This document shows positions 33,428-42,261 of a stretch of 57,207 nucleotides of DNA, one piece after another (the stretch's first letter is position 1; each line of letters opens with the position of its first letter). The position numbers were made by a program, and so were the translations under genes. The stretch is from Oligoflexales bacterium (GTDB taxonomy: Bacteria; Bdellovibrionota_B; Oligoflexia; Oligoflexales; JALZUQ01): assembly GCA_023301565.1 (NCBI GenBank), contig JALZUO010000074.1:1-57207 (forward strand), given 5' to 3'. The notes under the pieces were generated by a model that was given only the letters and a program-made list of their open reading frames with translations, searched no databases and had not been told where the DNA came from.

Positions 33428-35503
33428 TTATTGGAAAGTAGTTTTGCTGCCAAGCCCTAGAACACTGGTTGCATCAGCATAAACGAGAGCTGTCTCGGCT
33501 TGGAGCCAATCGCCGCCTTTATCTTTTAGCACTACCATGTATTGTCCAGGTCTTAAGTTAAAAAACGAAAACTGCTCGTGGTCTTTATCAATAGCCGAAC
33601 TTGAACTAACAGATTCGATACGAGAGCCTTTTTCATCATATAGCTCAGCTGTAACTTGGTCTGTTTCGCCGGCAAAATAACCGTATCGCCCAAACAGGCT
33701 TCCAAAACCTTTTTGAATCGTAGATTGACTCTTCAGGGCCAGATCTTCCATAAATCCACGCGGAAGTATATCAGCCACAAAAGAAGTGTCTTCTTTTTCC
33801 ATCGTATAAATCGCCGGTTCTATATCGGACCCCCGCGAAAACAATCTCACGCGACCTTCCATGCGGACTACCTCATAGGTAGAGCTAAACACACCTCTTT
33901 GGTCTGCATTAAAAGGCAAACTGTAGCCGAGCGGTATCATATCAACGTCACCATTTGCACCGTTGTATACTGGCAAGTGCGACGATGTCGAAGCGACCGT
34001 ACGAGCAGCTAACCGAAGACCGCCTACCCCAGCAATATCAAGTTCTTTAAAAGATGATGAATGCGCCTGAAAAGTTGTCGGAAGATCGACAAGATGCGAA
34101 CTCCCTTGAAACAAGCTTATAAGTTTAATACCTGGGTCGACATTAAACATGCAAAAAAGACCGTTGCTACCCGTAACGCGCATCCTTGGATCTAAAACCC
34201 CGCTTCGATCGAAGTAGAAAGGTCCATCAAATTGAGCATTTAAAGCAACGGCAACACTGTCGAGGTTTATACCTCTTCTACGCACTACGCCGCAAAGATT
34301 TCCAGTCCCTGCAAACGGCTTTACAGCTGCTGCTTGCATAAGTACCTGCATCTGGTTTTTGCGATACAAATTAACCCGTTGTAGGCCAGCAGCCGCCTTT
34401 ACCTCTACTAGTCTTGAGGCTATGCGTCCGGAAGGATCTTCTACTCTAAGAAAAAAACGTGAATTCATTGGCATGCTTGTAAGCTGAATCTTTCCGTTGG
34501 CATCTGCTGCCATCTTAAGATCGCTACCTACCAAGTGGACATGAACTCCGCCGATTGGGTATACCTGACCAAGGCCTGCATTACTTCTATCGTCTACAAA
34601 CTGAATGTCTACTTTAGTGTATTCAGCTTCGCGGTCATTAAAATGAAAAGCCAAGTTTGGATTTAAGGTCCTATCGACAAACGTTTTGGTTGTGCCCGCT
34701 AGTTTTTGCGGCGACCCTGGCCGGCGCCCTAAGGCCACATCACCACCCCTTCTATTCACAATATTAAGAGCGTTTGTTAGCACGTCTTTAGAGGAAGGCT
34801 TAACGGCATCTATAGTGCTCGGTAAGTTTAAACTAGAAGCAGGCTTCATATCAGCCTGTGCCAACTGAGCTATAGGCCTTGCGGCTAAACTAGGGACTGA
34901 ACCTACGGCTGTTTTGGCTACTGGCGCTTCGGCAAGAGGGTTCTGCACCGTTTTGGAAGTTTTTTGCTGCGGCAGAGCTTTTGCTAATGATTTACGTACA
35001 GGCGAAACTGGTTTTTTGGCAAAGGCTCTGTGGCCCTTCTTACGAGCAAGTCCCGTTTTCTTGTTGAGCTTGCTAAATTTAATACTTTGGCTGTTTTTTG
35101 AAGCTGCATTTAGTGTTTTTCTGCTAACTGCCCTCTTCAACGGTTTCGGAGAAAATTTACTCATAAACATGTCGCGGACAGAAAAGTTTTTGTCTACAAT
35201 CCACTGTTTTTCTTTTTTCTGAGGTCGTACTTTGCTTGTTGTTTTTCTTTTCTGTACTTTTTTAGATTGTTGAACTTTAGCTAAAGATGGTTTAGTCAGG
35301 CGGCGCTGGTTCTTTAGTAAAGGCTTCGCCTGGCCTGCCGTTTTAAGGGTCTTGGGGTTTATAGATGATTTTACCTTCTTTTTGCTTGAGCTCTTTAAAA
35401 GCCAAGCTTCAAGATCTTTAGCTGCAGACTGCCCAAAAGCAGGCTGACAAACTAATGCAAGCACACCGCTAACAACAATTATTTTTCTAAAAATTTTATT
35501 CAA
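33428..35503 (-). CDS. Secreted protein with Lys/Arg-rich linker and beta-rich repeats, unknown
   Basis: 691 residues from TTG 35503, which gives a standard signal peptide (KIFRKIIVVSGVLALVCQPAFG); the GTG at 35575 would add 24 polar residues ahead of it. About residues 30-210 (numbered from TTG) are an extremely basic, Lys/Arg/Ser/Pro-rich stretch (KKKVKSS, KRKTTSKVRPQKKEKQ), likely disordered and able to bind DNA, LPS or teichoic-like polymer. The rest (about 290-690) looks like several beta-sandwich domains resembling carboxypeptidase-regulatory-like folds (DANGKIQLTSMP, VTGSNGLFCMFNVDPG, FFNLRPGQYMVVLKDKG). I know no family. It is convergent with the SDR. Confidence 0.7.
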   Translation of the reverse strand: MNKIFRKIIVVSGVLALVCQPAFGQSAAKDLEAWLLKSSSKKKVKSSINPKTLKTAGQAKPLLKNQRRLTKPSLAKVQQSKKVQKRKTTSKVRPQKKEKQWIVDKNFSVRDMFMSKFSPKPLKRAVSRKTLNAASKNSQSIKFSKLNKKTGLARKKGHRAFAKKPVSPVRKSLAKALPQQKTSKTVQNPLAEAPVAKTAVGSVPSLAARPIAQLAQADMKPASSLNLPSTIDAVKPSSKDVLTNALNIVNRRGGDVALGRRPGSPQKLAGTTKTFVDRTLNPNLAFHFNDREAEYTKVDIQFVDDRSNAGLGQVYPIGGVHVHLVGSDLKMAADANGKIQLTSMPMNSRFFLRVEDPSGRIASRLVEVKAAAGLQRVNLYRKNQMQVLMQAAAVKPFAGTGNLCGVVRRRGINLDSVAVALNAQFDGPFYFDRSGVLDPRMRVTGSNGLFCMFNVDPGIKLISLFQGSSHLVDLPTTFQAHSSSFKELDIAGVGGLRLAARTVASTSSHLPVYNGANGDVDMIPLGYSLPFNADQRGVFSSTYEVVRMEGRVRLFSRGSDIEPAIYTMEKEDTSFVADILPRGFMEDLALKSQSTIQKGFGSLFGRYGYFAGETDQVTAELYDEKGSRIESVSSSSAIDKDHEQFSFFNLRPGQYMVVLKDKGGDWLQAETALVYADATSVLGLGSKTTFQ

Positions 35504-35779
35504 GCAACTACCCGTATCATTCCATTTTTGGCTTTGATGTTTTAGCTTCCTAGTCATATTCGACACTATGCGCACTTATATAAAAAAATCATGAGCAGTG
35601 ATCCCTATGACATCTCTGTATATCTTGCCCTCCAACGCCTCAAGAATCGAGCGCAAGGCATGGATAATTTTCCCAGGCACTGCATGAACAGCACCTGCAG
35701 ATAGGTTGTTGGTTTTATTGACTGACTATAAATTTATGGGAAAACTGAAAGTTTGGCCAAAAAGAGGCCCCTAAATTCC

Positions 35780-36211
35780 CTAGTTAAGAGCTGCGCGAAC
35801 AAGAGTACTTACAAGCTTTCCGTCCGCACTATCTCCAAGCTCTTGCATCACGGTTTTGATGACTTGACCCATGGGTGGCCCGTTCAAGCCTGCCAAAACT
35901 TTGGCAATAGCCGCTTTGGTCTCAGCCTCTGTGGCCTTCTTTGGTAGATACGCTTCGACTATAGCCACCTCTTCTCGGATTTCAGCTTTCTTTTCTTCAT
36001 CAGGGTAGTCTGCAAGAGATTTATTAAGTCTTTTTGCATATCTAGACAACACCCTGAGCACCAAGGGGTCTGTTATCTCAAGTTTTTCTTTGGCTGCAGA
36101 CTGCTCATAATTAAGCTCTGACAACAGCATCCGCAAAACAGATAAGCGCCCTTTATCACGGGACTTCATGGCAGATTTTACATCTTCGTTAAGTTTTTCA
36201 AAAAGTGACAT
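35780..36211 (-). CDS. GatB/YqeY domain protein
   Basis: 143 residues from the ATG at 36211, with GGGAGA 8 nt before it; the earlier in-frame start (36271) would add unlikely residues. Motifs: DVKSAMKSRDKGRLSVLRMLLSEL, ADYPDEEKK, VEAYLPKKATE and GPPMGQVIKTVMQEL, all of YqeY. The domain binds tRNA-like substrates in GatB; YqeY itself is uncharacterised. It is divergent from the subtilase gene, and its start is 60 nt from that gene's ATG. Confidence 0.9.
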   Translation of the reverse strand: MSLFEKLNEDVKSAMKSRDKGRLSVLRMLLSELNYEQSAAKEKLEITDPLVLRVLSRYAKRLNKSLADYPDEEKKAEIREEVAIVEAYLPKKATEAETKAAIAKVLAGLNGPPMGQVIKTVMQELGDSADGKLVSTLVRAALN

Positions 36212-36270
36212 GGCCCATTCTCCCGCATTGTAGTGGTGAAATACATTAAAATAGTAATAGGAGGTCTGCA

Positions 36271-38196
36271 ATGCTCAAACCAATGTTTAAACTATGGATG
36301 GTCGTTTTTCTGGTACATTTGGGCTGTGGCAGTGAAGCCGGCCTAGACGGCACGTTCCCGGAGCCAGGTGATATTGACTCAACCTCGACACAAGCACCTG
36401 TTCAGCTAGAAAAGCCCGAGCCAAAGTTTGCAGATCCGCACGGTGTAGCAACGAACCCAGACACAGCTACCGCAGATGCGCCTACCGAGATAACCTATCT
36501 CGACGGCCACCCAAGACTTGATGGCAGCTACATCATTTCCTACAAAACCCCAAATCAAAACCCACTTTTACGCGGCACTTACTTTTCTTCCCATCAAGAT
36601 GAATACCAGTTTTACAAAGAAGAGATGGCTCACGAGCTTGGCCAGCTTAGCGAAGGTACAGAGATAGAAAGCTATACGCTTTTTGGGACCTATGACATGA
36701 ACAACCGGATTCCGCTCGACTATGACAAAGCATTAAACTTCAGATCCGGGATGGACCTTACCAGTCCTTTTGATTTTGTAAAATCAAGCATCGGTGTCAT
36801 TGCTCGAGTTGACTTTAAAAAAGATGAAGATGCCAAAAAAACCCTTAACTCCTGGCAAGAAGCAGGCAAGCTTTGGTTCTCAGAGCCTAACTATGTAAAT
36901 GAGTTATTTCAAAACCCTGTAAACCCGTGTACGAACCAAGTCGTAGGGACCACAGGTGCAGGGCTCTTCGCAGAGTGCGCTATGTACACCCCCCTTGCTG
37001 AAGCACAAGAAGTTCAAGCACCTGCAGCCTATCTGGCTCTTCAAGGTCGCCCTTTGAAAGCAAACAAGAACGACGACAATACCTTGATCGAATTTCCGCC
37101 GATTGTTGCAGTTTTCGATTCTGGGATTGACGTTCAGCACAGCTTTCTAAGCAACCGAGTTTTCGAAAACTCTGCCGGAAACATCGGGCAATCTGGCTGC
37201 AACAACGATCAATTTGGCTGCAATACAACCACGTCTCTAAAAGACAAGTTAGGCGATGGAGACACCTTTCCATTTTCGACTACCGGCTTCGATCAGCAGT
37301 GTTCGTCTGAGTTAAACTGTGCGCACGGGACACATGTTGCGTCTATCATTGCAGGCGACCGAAACTCAACACCAGGTATCTGTGTAAGCTGCAGGGTTAT
37401 GCCCATAAAAGTAACCACTGATATGGACGGCGAAGCAAGAATTCTTGACAGCTCTTTGTTGGCTGGCTTTCGTTATGTCAGCAGATTTCGCAACGACTCG
37501 TCTGGCTCTGCAGTTAGGGTTATAAACGCCTCTCTTGGGAAGTACACTCCAAACAGGGCCATCCAAACCATGATCAATGTCTTGCATGACCAGCTCAACA
37601 TTGTGACTGTAGGCGCAGCTGGCAATGAAGATTCAAACCGAATGTCCTACGTAGCTGGCTACTCAAAAGTCCTGGCTGTAGCAGGACTTACCCAAGGAGG
37701 CAGAGAAAAAACCAGGTCCTCTAACTACGGTATTTGGGTAGACGTTTCTGCGCCAGGTGACGATGTCACGGGAAGCACCCCGGGAGGAAGCACTAGACGT
37801 GCCCCGGGAACATCGTTTGCAGCCCCTTTTGTTGCAGCCGCAGCGGGGCTAATGGTTGCAAGAGATCCAGACTTAACCGCCGACCAGATCCGAGACGCTA
37901 TTAAAAACAGCGCCGATGCTAGCATCTACAACAACAATCCAGTGTATGCGCCAACCATTACAATAGATGGCGAGGAGACAAGAGTCGCCCTTCTAGGGCG
38001 TGGCCTTTTAAATGTTGCAGCAGCCGTAGGCCTGACCAAAAACCCGAATCAAATACCAGAGATTAACAACGAGAGAATCACGAGCTTTTGTGGAGTTGTC
38101 GGCTCGTCAGATATCCAAAAAAATATTCCCATACTTCTTTTGATTCTCCCACTATTGTTTTTAGTCGTAGGCATCTCAAAAAAGCGAGGATATTAG
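36271..38196 (+). CDS. Subtilisin-like serine protease lipoprotein with C-terminal anchor
   Basis: 641 residues. AGGAGG is 6 nt before the ATG. The signal ends in VHLGC, a lipobox-like site (Cys19). The S8 triad is complete: Asp283 (VAVFDSGIDV), His352 (HGTHVASIIAG) and Ser515 (GTSFAAPFVAAAAG). The N-terminal about 230 residues before the catalytic domain form a prodomain-like region with a Cys-containing segment. The C-terminus is a membrane span (IPILLLILPLLFLVVG) closed by SKKRGY, like a sorting or retention signal. Cys-rich inserts (NQSGCNNDQFGCNTT-like) occur around residue 308. It may act at the cell surface; substrate unknown. Confidence 0.88.
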   Translation: MLKPMFKLWMVVFLVHLGCGSEAGLDGTFPEPGDIDSTSTQAPVQLEKPEPKFADPHGVATNPDTATADAPTEITYLDGHPRLDGSYIISYKTPNQNPLLRGTYFSSHQDEYQFYKEEMAHELGQLSEGTEIESYTLFGTYDMNNRIPLDYDKALNFRSGMDLTSPFDFVKSSIGVIARVDFKKDEDAKKTLNSWQEAGKLWFSEPNYVNELFQNPVNPCTNQVVGTTGAGLFAECAMYTPLAEAQEVQAPAAYLALQGRPLKANKNDDNTLIEFPPIVAVFDSGIDVQHSFLSNRVFENSAGNIGQSGCNNDQFGCNTTTSLKDKLGDGDTFPFSTTGFDQQCSSELNCAHGTHVASIIAGDRNSTPGICVSCRVMPIKVTTDMDGEARILDSSLLAGFRYVSRFRNDSSGSAVRVINASLGKYTPNRAIQTMINVLHDQLNIVTVGAAGNEDSNRMSYVAGYSKVLAVAGLTQGGREKTRSSNYGIWVDVSAPGDDVTGSTPGGSTRRAPGTSFAAPFVAAAAGLMVARDPDLTADQIRDAIKNSADASIYNNNPVYAPTITIDGEETRVALLGRGLLNVAAAVGLTKNPNQIPEINNERITSFCGVVGSSDIQKNIPILLLILPLLFLVVGISKKRGY

Positions 38197-38198
38197 TC

Positions 38199-40823
38199 TT
38201 AAACTAAGTTCTCCATAGTCTCTTTTAGGCTTTCTAGCTGCCCAGATAAGTTCTGCTCTTGGGCCCTGGTCTCTGCAAGAACCTGAGGATCAGCGTTTGC
38301 TACAAACTTTTCATTGCCAAGACGTTTGTTCAGTCCACCCAGAATTTTTCCAAGCCTGCCAACTTCTTTTTCTATTTTCTTTTTTTCAGCCGTAGCGTCA
38401 AACTCAGGTACTTTGCAGTAAAGCTTAAACCCACTACCTACGCTTGCAACCATATTCTCTTTTACTACATCTTTTACAAGCTCACTGTTGGTCAAATTTT
38501 TTGCCCAAGCACCCAAAACTTCAAGGTCCAAGTCGCTGTCTAAAACCGCAGAAAACTGCATCGAATCTTTGCGGTGAAGCTGACGAGATGCCCTAACAGA
38601 TCTAATCGCAGAAAGTGCGCCTTGAATTTTAGTCCACTTTTCACTTGCGCCCCAGCCAATATCAGAAGAAGCAGTAGGGTAATCAGAGACCATCAAGTGC
38701 TTTTCTTTAGACTTGTCGACGCCAGGAACGCGCTGCCAGATTTCTTCAGCTATAAACGGCACAAAGGGCGAGGCCAAACGCAGAAGTTTTTCCAAAGCAT
38801 GGATTAGAACGCTTAGAGCCTCTTGCTTTCTATCGCCCTCCAGGTCTTTTTTCGCACACTCGATACCCCAATCACAAAAATCATCCCAGATGCAATGATA
38901 CATCTTGTGAATAGCATCGTTGACCCTATATCCATCAAGCATTTGGGTCATTTCGGTAGCGCAATTTTCAACGCGCTCTAGAAGCCATTTTTCATGAAGC
39001 TCTAAATTTATTTCTTTAAGAGAGAGAGGCTTGAACTCAGGCCCTGCAGCGCTCAAGACAAACCGTGATGCGTTCCAAAGCTTGTTGATAAACTTAGAGC
39101 CATTTTTAAAATCTTCTTTGGACATGCGAACCCGGCCACCTAGCGGCGCCAAGCTAATGCAGGTGAATCTAACCGCGTCAGCACCGTATAGCTCGACCAT
39201 TTCAACCGGGTCAATTCCATTGCCAAGTGTCTTCGAAAACTTTTTTCCATCCTTATCACAAATGATGGAGTTGAAATAAACATCTTTAAATGCAAGCTCG
39301 TCCTTAGCAAAATAGCCAAGCATGATCATCCGTGCGACCCACAGGTAAATAATATCAGCGCCAGTGACCAGTACGTTGGAGGGGAAAAAGGCTGATAGAT
39401 CATCTGTTTCTTCTGGCCAACCAAAAGGGCTTACAGGCCACAGCCAGCTGCTAAACCAGGTGTCTAGTACGTCTGCGTCTTGCGTCAAGCTCTTGCCGCC
39501 GCAGTGCTTGCAGCCTTCTGGCTCATGCAAGCTTGCAAACTCTTTGGAACAGTCGCCGCAATACCAAATAGGTATTTGATGACCCCACCAAAGCTGGCGA
39601 GAAATGCACCAATCTTGCACGTTCTCAAGCCAGTACAAGTACGTTTTTTTCCAAAGCGGAGGGTGAAACTTAAGCTCGTCTTTTTTTGCGGCTGCGATAG
39701 CTGGCTGAGCAAGTTCTTGCATCTTTAAATACCACTGTTTCGAAAGCAGTGGCTCGATGACAGATTTGCTGCGCGATGAAATTGGAACCGTAAGTTTGTG
39801 GCCCTCTATTTTTTCCACAAGTTCCAAAGCCTTTAGATCCCTAACTATCTGCTCGCGAGCTTCGTAGCGATCCATACCAATGTATTTTTCTGGGGCGGGC
39901 GCACAAATCTTTGCCTGCTTATCTAAAACCGTGATCATCTCTAGTTTATTGCGCTGTCCAACTGCAAAATCATTAAAGTCATGCGCCGGTGTAATCTTAA
40001 CCACGCCAGTACCAAACTCAGGGTCAACGTATTCATCTGCAATGATAGGAATTTTTCGGCCACACAAAGGAAGGTCAATCGTCTTTCCGACCAAGTGCTT
40101 ATAGCGCTCGTCGGTAGGGTGCACAGCAACCGCCGAGTCACCAAGCATTGTTTCGGGGCGAGTTGTTGCCAGCACCAGGTGTTCGGATGTTCCAGATATG
40201 GGGTAGCGAAAGTGCCAAAAGTTCCCTTGCTTAGGCTCGTTTTCAACCTCGTCATCTGATACGGCTGTTTGCAAAACCGGGTCCCAGTTTACGAGGCGAT
40301 TGCCACGATATATTAGGCCTTTTTCATAAAGCTCGACAAATATCTTGCGTACAGCCTTCGATAACGAAGGGTCCATCGTATAGGCTTCGCGGTCCCAGTC
40401 TGCGCTTGCTCCAAGGCTTTTTAGCTGGTCGATGATGATCCCACCGAACTTTATCTTCCACTCTTTCAACATTTCAAGAAACGCCGGTCGGCCAACGTCT
40501 TCTTTGGTCTTCCCTGATTTGGCCAAGTCTTTTTCGACCATCATCTGCGTTGCTATCCCAGCATGATCTGTACCCGGAAGCCAGCAAGCTTCATACCCCT
40601 TCATGCGTTTGTAGCGCACTAGGATATCTTGAATCGTGTTGTTTAGTCCGTGCCCCATGTGCAGCCTGTCGGTTACATTTGGTGGCGGGATCAAGATCGT
40701 AAACTTTTCTTTTTTGCTCTTAGCATCGGCGTGAAAATACTTTTTATCTTGCCAGGTTTGATACCACTTAGACTCATAGTTTTTTGGGTCTACAGACTTT
40801 TGCATTTCTTGCTCGTTTTGCAC
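38199..40823 (-). CDS. valS: Valyl-tRNA synthetase
   Basis: 874 residues, normal length. H55-M-G-H58 (in LHMGHGLNNT), the KMSKS equivalent KKFSKTLGNGIDP, LPGTDHAGIATQ and the editing-domain TTRPETMLGDSAVAV mark ValS. An N-terminal GTG is used; an ATG six codons later is an alternative. The C-terminal coiled-coil (last about 70 residues) is the usual tRNA-arm binding part. It is directly downstream of gshB (3 nt), and stops 2 nt from the stop of the convergent subtilase gene. Confidence 0.97.
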   Translation of the reverse strand: MQNEQEMQKSVDPKNYESKWYQTWQDKKYFHADAKSKKEKFTILIPPPNVTDRLHMGHGLNNTIQDILVRYKRMKGYEACWLPGTDHAGIATQMMVEKDLAKSGKTKEDVGRPAFLEMLKEWKIKFGGIIIDQLKSLGASADWDREAYTMDPSLSKAVRKIFVELYEKGLIYRGNRLVNWDPVLQTAVSDDEVENEPKQGNFWHFRYPISGTSEHLVLATTRPETMLGDSAVAVHPTDERYKHLVGKTIDLPLCGRKIPIIADEYVDPEFGTGVVKITPAHDFNDFAVGQRNKLEMITVLDKQAKICAPAPEKYIGMDRYEAREQIVRDLKALELVEKIEGHKLTVPISSRSKSVIEPLLSKQWYLKMQELAQPAIAAAKKDELKFHPPLWKKTYLYWLENVQDWCISRQLWWGHQIPIWYCGDCSKEFASLHEPEGCKHCGGKSLTQDADVLDTWFSSWLWPVSPFGWPEETDDLSAFFPSNVLVTGADIIYLWVARMIMLGYFAKDELAFKDVYFNSIICDKDGKKFSKTLGNGIDPVEMVELYGADAVRFTCISLAPLGGRVRMSKEDFKNGSKFINKLWNASRFVLSAAGPEFKPLSLKEINLELHEKWLLERVENCATEMTQMLDGYRVNDAIHKMYHCIWDDFCDWGIECAKKDLEGDRKQEALSVLIHALEKLLRLASPFVPFIAEEIWQRVPGVDKSKEKHLMVSDYPTASSDIGWGASEKWTKIQGALSAIRSVRASRQLHRKDSMQFSAVLDSDLDLEVLGAWAKNLTNSELVKDVVKENMVASVGSGFKLYCKVPEFDATAEKKKIEKEVGRLGKILGGLNKRLGNEKFVANADPQVLAETRAQEQNLSGQLESLKETMENLV

Positions 40824-40826
40824 TGG

Positions 40827-41798
40827 TTATGCCTTTTTCTTTAGATGTTTTTCTATATTTTTAGAAATCATTTCTACTACTTCTTCTCTTCTTTCTGCAA
40901 CAAACAAAGACCTCGGGGAGGTAATGTTGATTTCAGAAACCTTGCCGCCAATCATATCGACGCCAAGCATTTCTATGCCGCGCCCCCTCAAAGAAGCCAT
41001 GACGTTAAAGACGGCATCTTCCTCTTGCTGGGTAGGGCTGTAATCTTCAATAGTTGCACCAGCACTTGTGCCTGCTAAAAAATTATTTTCTTTTGGAACT
41101 TTTAAGCACCAGCTTATGATTTTGCCATGAAGAGCAAAAACTCTGACCTCGCCTTTGAAGACGGCTGGATCAAACGGCTGCACGATAACGGGAGCTTGGT
41201 TTGCCGACAGGAACTCTTCTACGTACGACCCAGCTTCTTCTTCAAGCTGCTCTTTATTCAGGTGAACCACACCTCGCCCGCCATACCCGTCAAGGGGTTT
41301 GAGCACAATGCCGTGCTCTCCAAAAGCAGATGCAAACTGCCGCAGCTGCTGAGCGTCGGAACATATAAGGGCTTCTTGTATGAGCTCTGGGAACTCAAAA
41401 ATAATGGCTTTTTCATTTAAAGCTCTAAGCGCCTCGGGATGGTTGAAAACTTTTAGCTTTCTAGACATCTGCATCGCTCTATCGAGCATCCAAGTCACCG
41501 CTAGAAACCTGGTGTCTACAGGCGGCTCCTTGCGCATGTAGATTGCAGAAAACGCGTGCAAAGGTTTTGGTTCTAACTCTTTATTTTGATCAGGCAAACC
41601 GCCCTTGTTCTTTTCAAAGGGAAAGCACTGAGCCTGCGGTATAGAAACACTTAACTCTCTTCCGCCTGACCACCCTAAGTGCTCTGGGGTAGTCCAATAT
41701 ATATTTTCAGAGACCAGGCTAGCTGCATCCAAAATCTGGAGGCTAGTATCACGGACAGGGTCCATCTCATCAGCGCTATCTATAACGACTAAAATCAA
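40827..41798 (-). CDS. gshB: Glutathione synthase-like ATP-grasp enzyme
   Basis: 323 residues from TTG 41798, chosen because AAGGGG lies 6 nt before it and it gives MILVVIDSAD, close to the family start; a TTG at 41813 is also possible. ATP-grasp segments are VLKPLDGYGGRGVV, PVIVQPFDPAVFKGEVRVFALHGK, and EINITSPRSLF, which agrees with GshB (NVTSP). It would ligate glycine to gamma-glutamylcysteine. No gshA is in the window. It is the first gene of a gshB-valS pair. Confidence 0.85.
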   Translation of the reverse strand: MILVVIDSADEMDPVRDTSLQILDAASLVSENIYWTTPEHLGWSGGRELSVSIPQAQCFPFEKNKGGLPDQNKELEPKPLHAFSAIYMRKEPPVDTRFLAVTWMLDRAMQMSRKLKVFNHPEALRALNEKAIIFEFPELIQEALICSDAQQLRQFASAFGEHGIVLKPLDGYGGRGVVHLNKEQLEEEAGSYVEEFLSANQAPVIVQPFDPAVFKGEVRVFALHGKIISWCLKVPKENNFLAGTSAGATIEDYSPTQQEEDAVFNVMASLRGRGIEMLGVDMIGGKVSEINITSPRSLFVAERREEVVEMISKNIEKHLKKKA

Positions 41799-41944
41799 AT
41801 CTTGCCCCTTCAAGAAGCTCTTAAACTATTCTTCTTCGTTCTGTACTAGGCTGTATATTAACAGCGTATTCTTGCAGTGCAGAGTATTTTACACCCTTCG
41901 CGGCAAGACGCATTTATTTCATGGCAAGAGAAGCTCACCACCAC

Positions 41945-42022
41945 CACCCCATCCAAGCGATAGGGGTAGAGCAACTGCCGGGCCAGTATCTTCGCCCACC
42001 CCTGGCCTGAAGATAGCCCGGG
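41945..42022 (+). other. Structured element in the pgk leader region
   Basis: The 463 nt between gshB and pgk hold no gene. A strong hairpin is present: CCGGGC (41978-41983) with GCCCGG (42016-42021) then TATCTTC (41987-41993) with GAAGATA (42009-42015) and a CAG bulge. Two further pairings conflict with or knot into it: GGCCAG (41981-41986) with CTGGCC (42002-42007), and AGGGGT (41962-41967) with ACCCCT (41998-42003). ACCCC (41945-41949) may also pair with GGGGT. It could be a regulatory leader or small RNA on the + strand. No known class is recognised. Confidence 0.4.
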
Positions 42023-42261
42023 AATCACCGTAAACGCTTAATATTGCAAACCTATCAACAGCTTGGCTCACAAGCCATAGAAGCTTCTAAGCAAACCAAG
42101 AATACGCAAAGGTGCCTGGAGAAAACTTGGTATTTCTAACCATGCAAAGCGCAGCTGAATCTGCTATGGTTCGCGCCTAAGTATTAAGCAGCTCGGCCAG
42201 GCAAACAGCTCTTACAATGGGCGGCGATGAAACTGGCAAAGCAACGGTCTTCGGAGAAATA

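Noticed and set aside
35591-35704. 37-residue + strand open frame next to the Lys-rich secreted protein gene
   Set aside because: Reasonable residue mix but no Shine-Dalgarno and too short to support.
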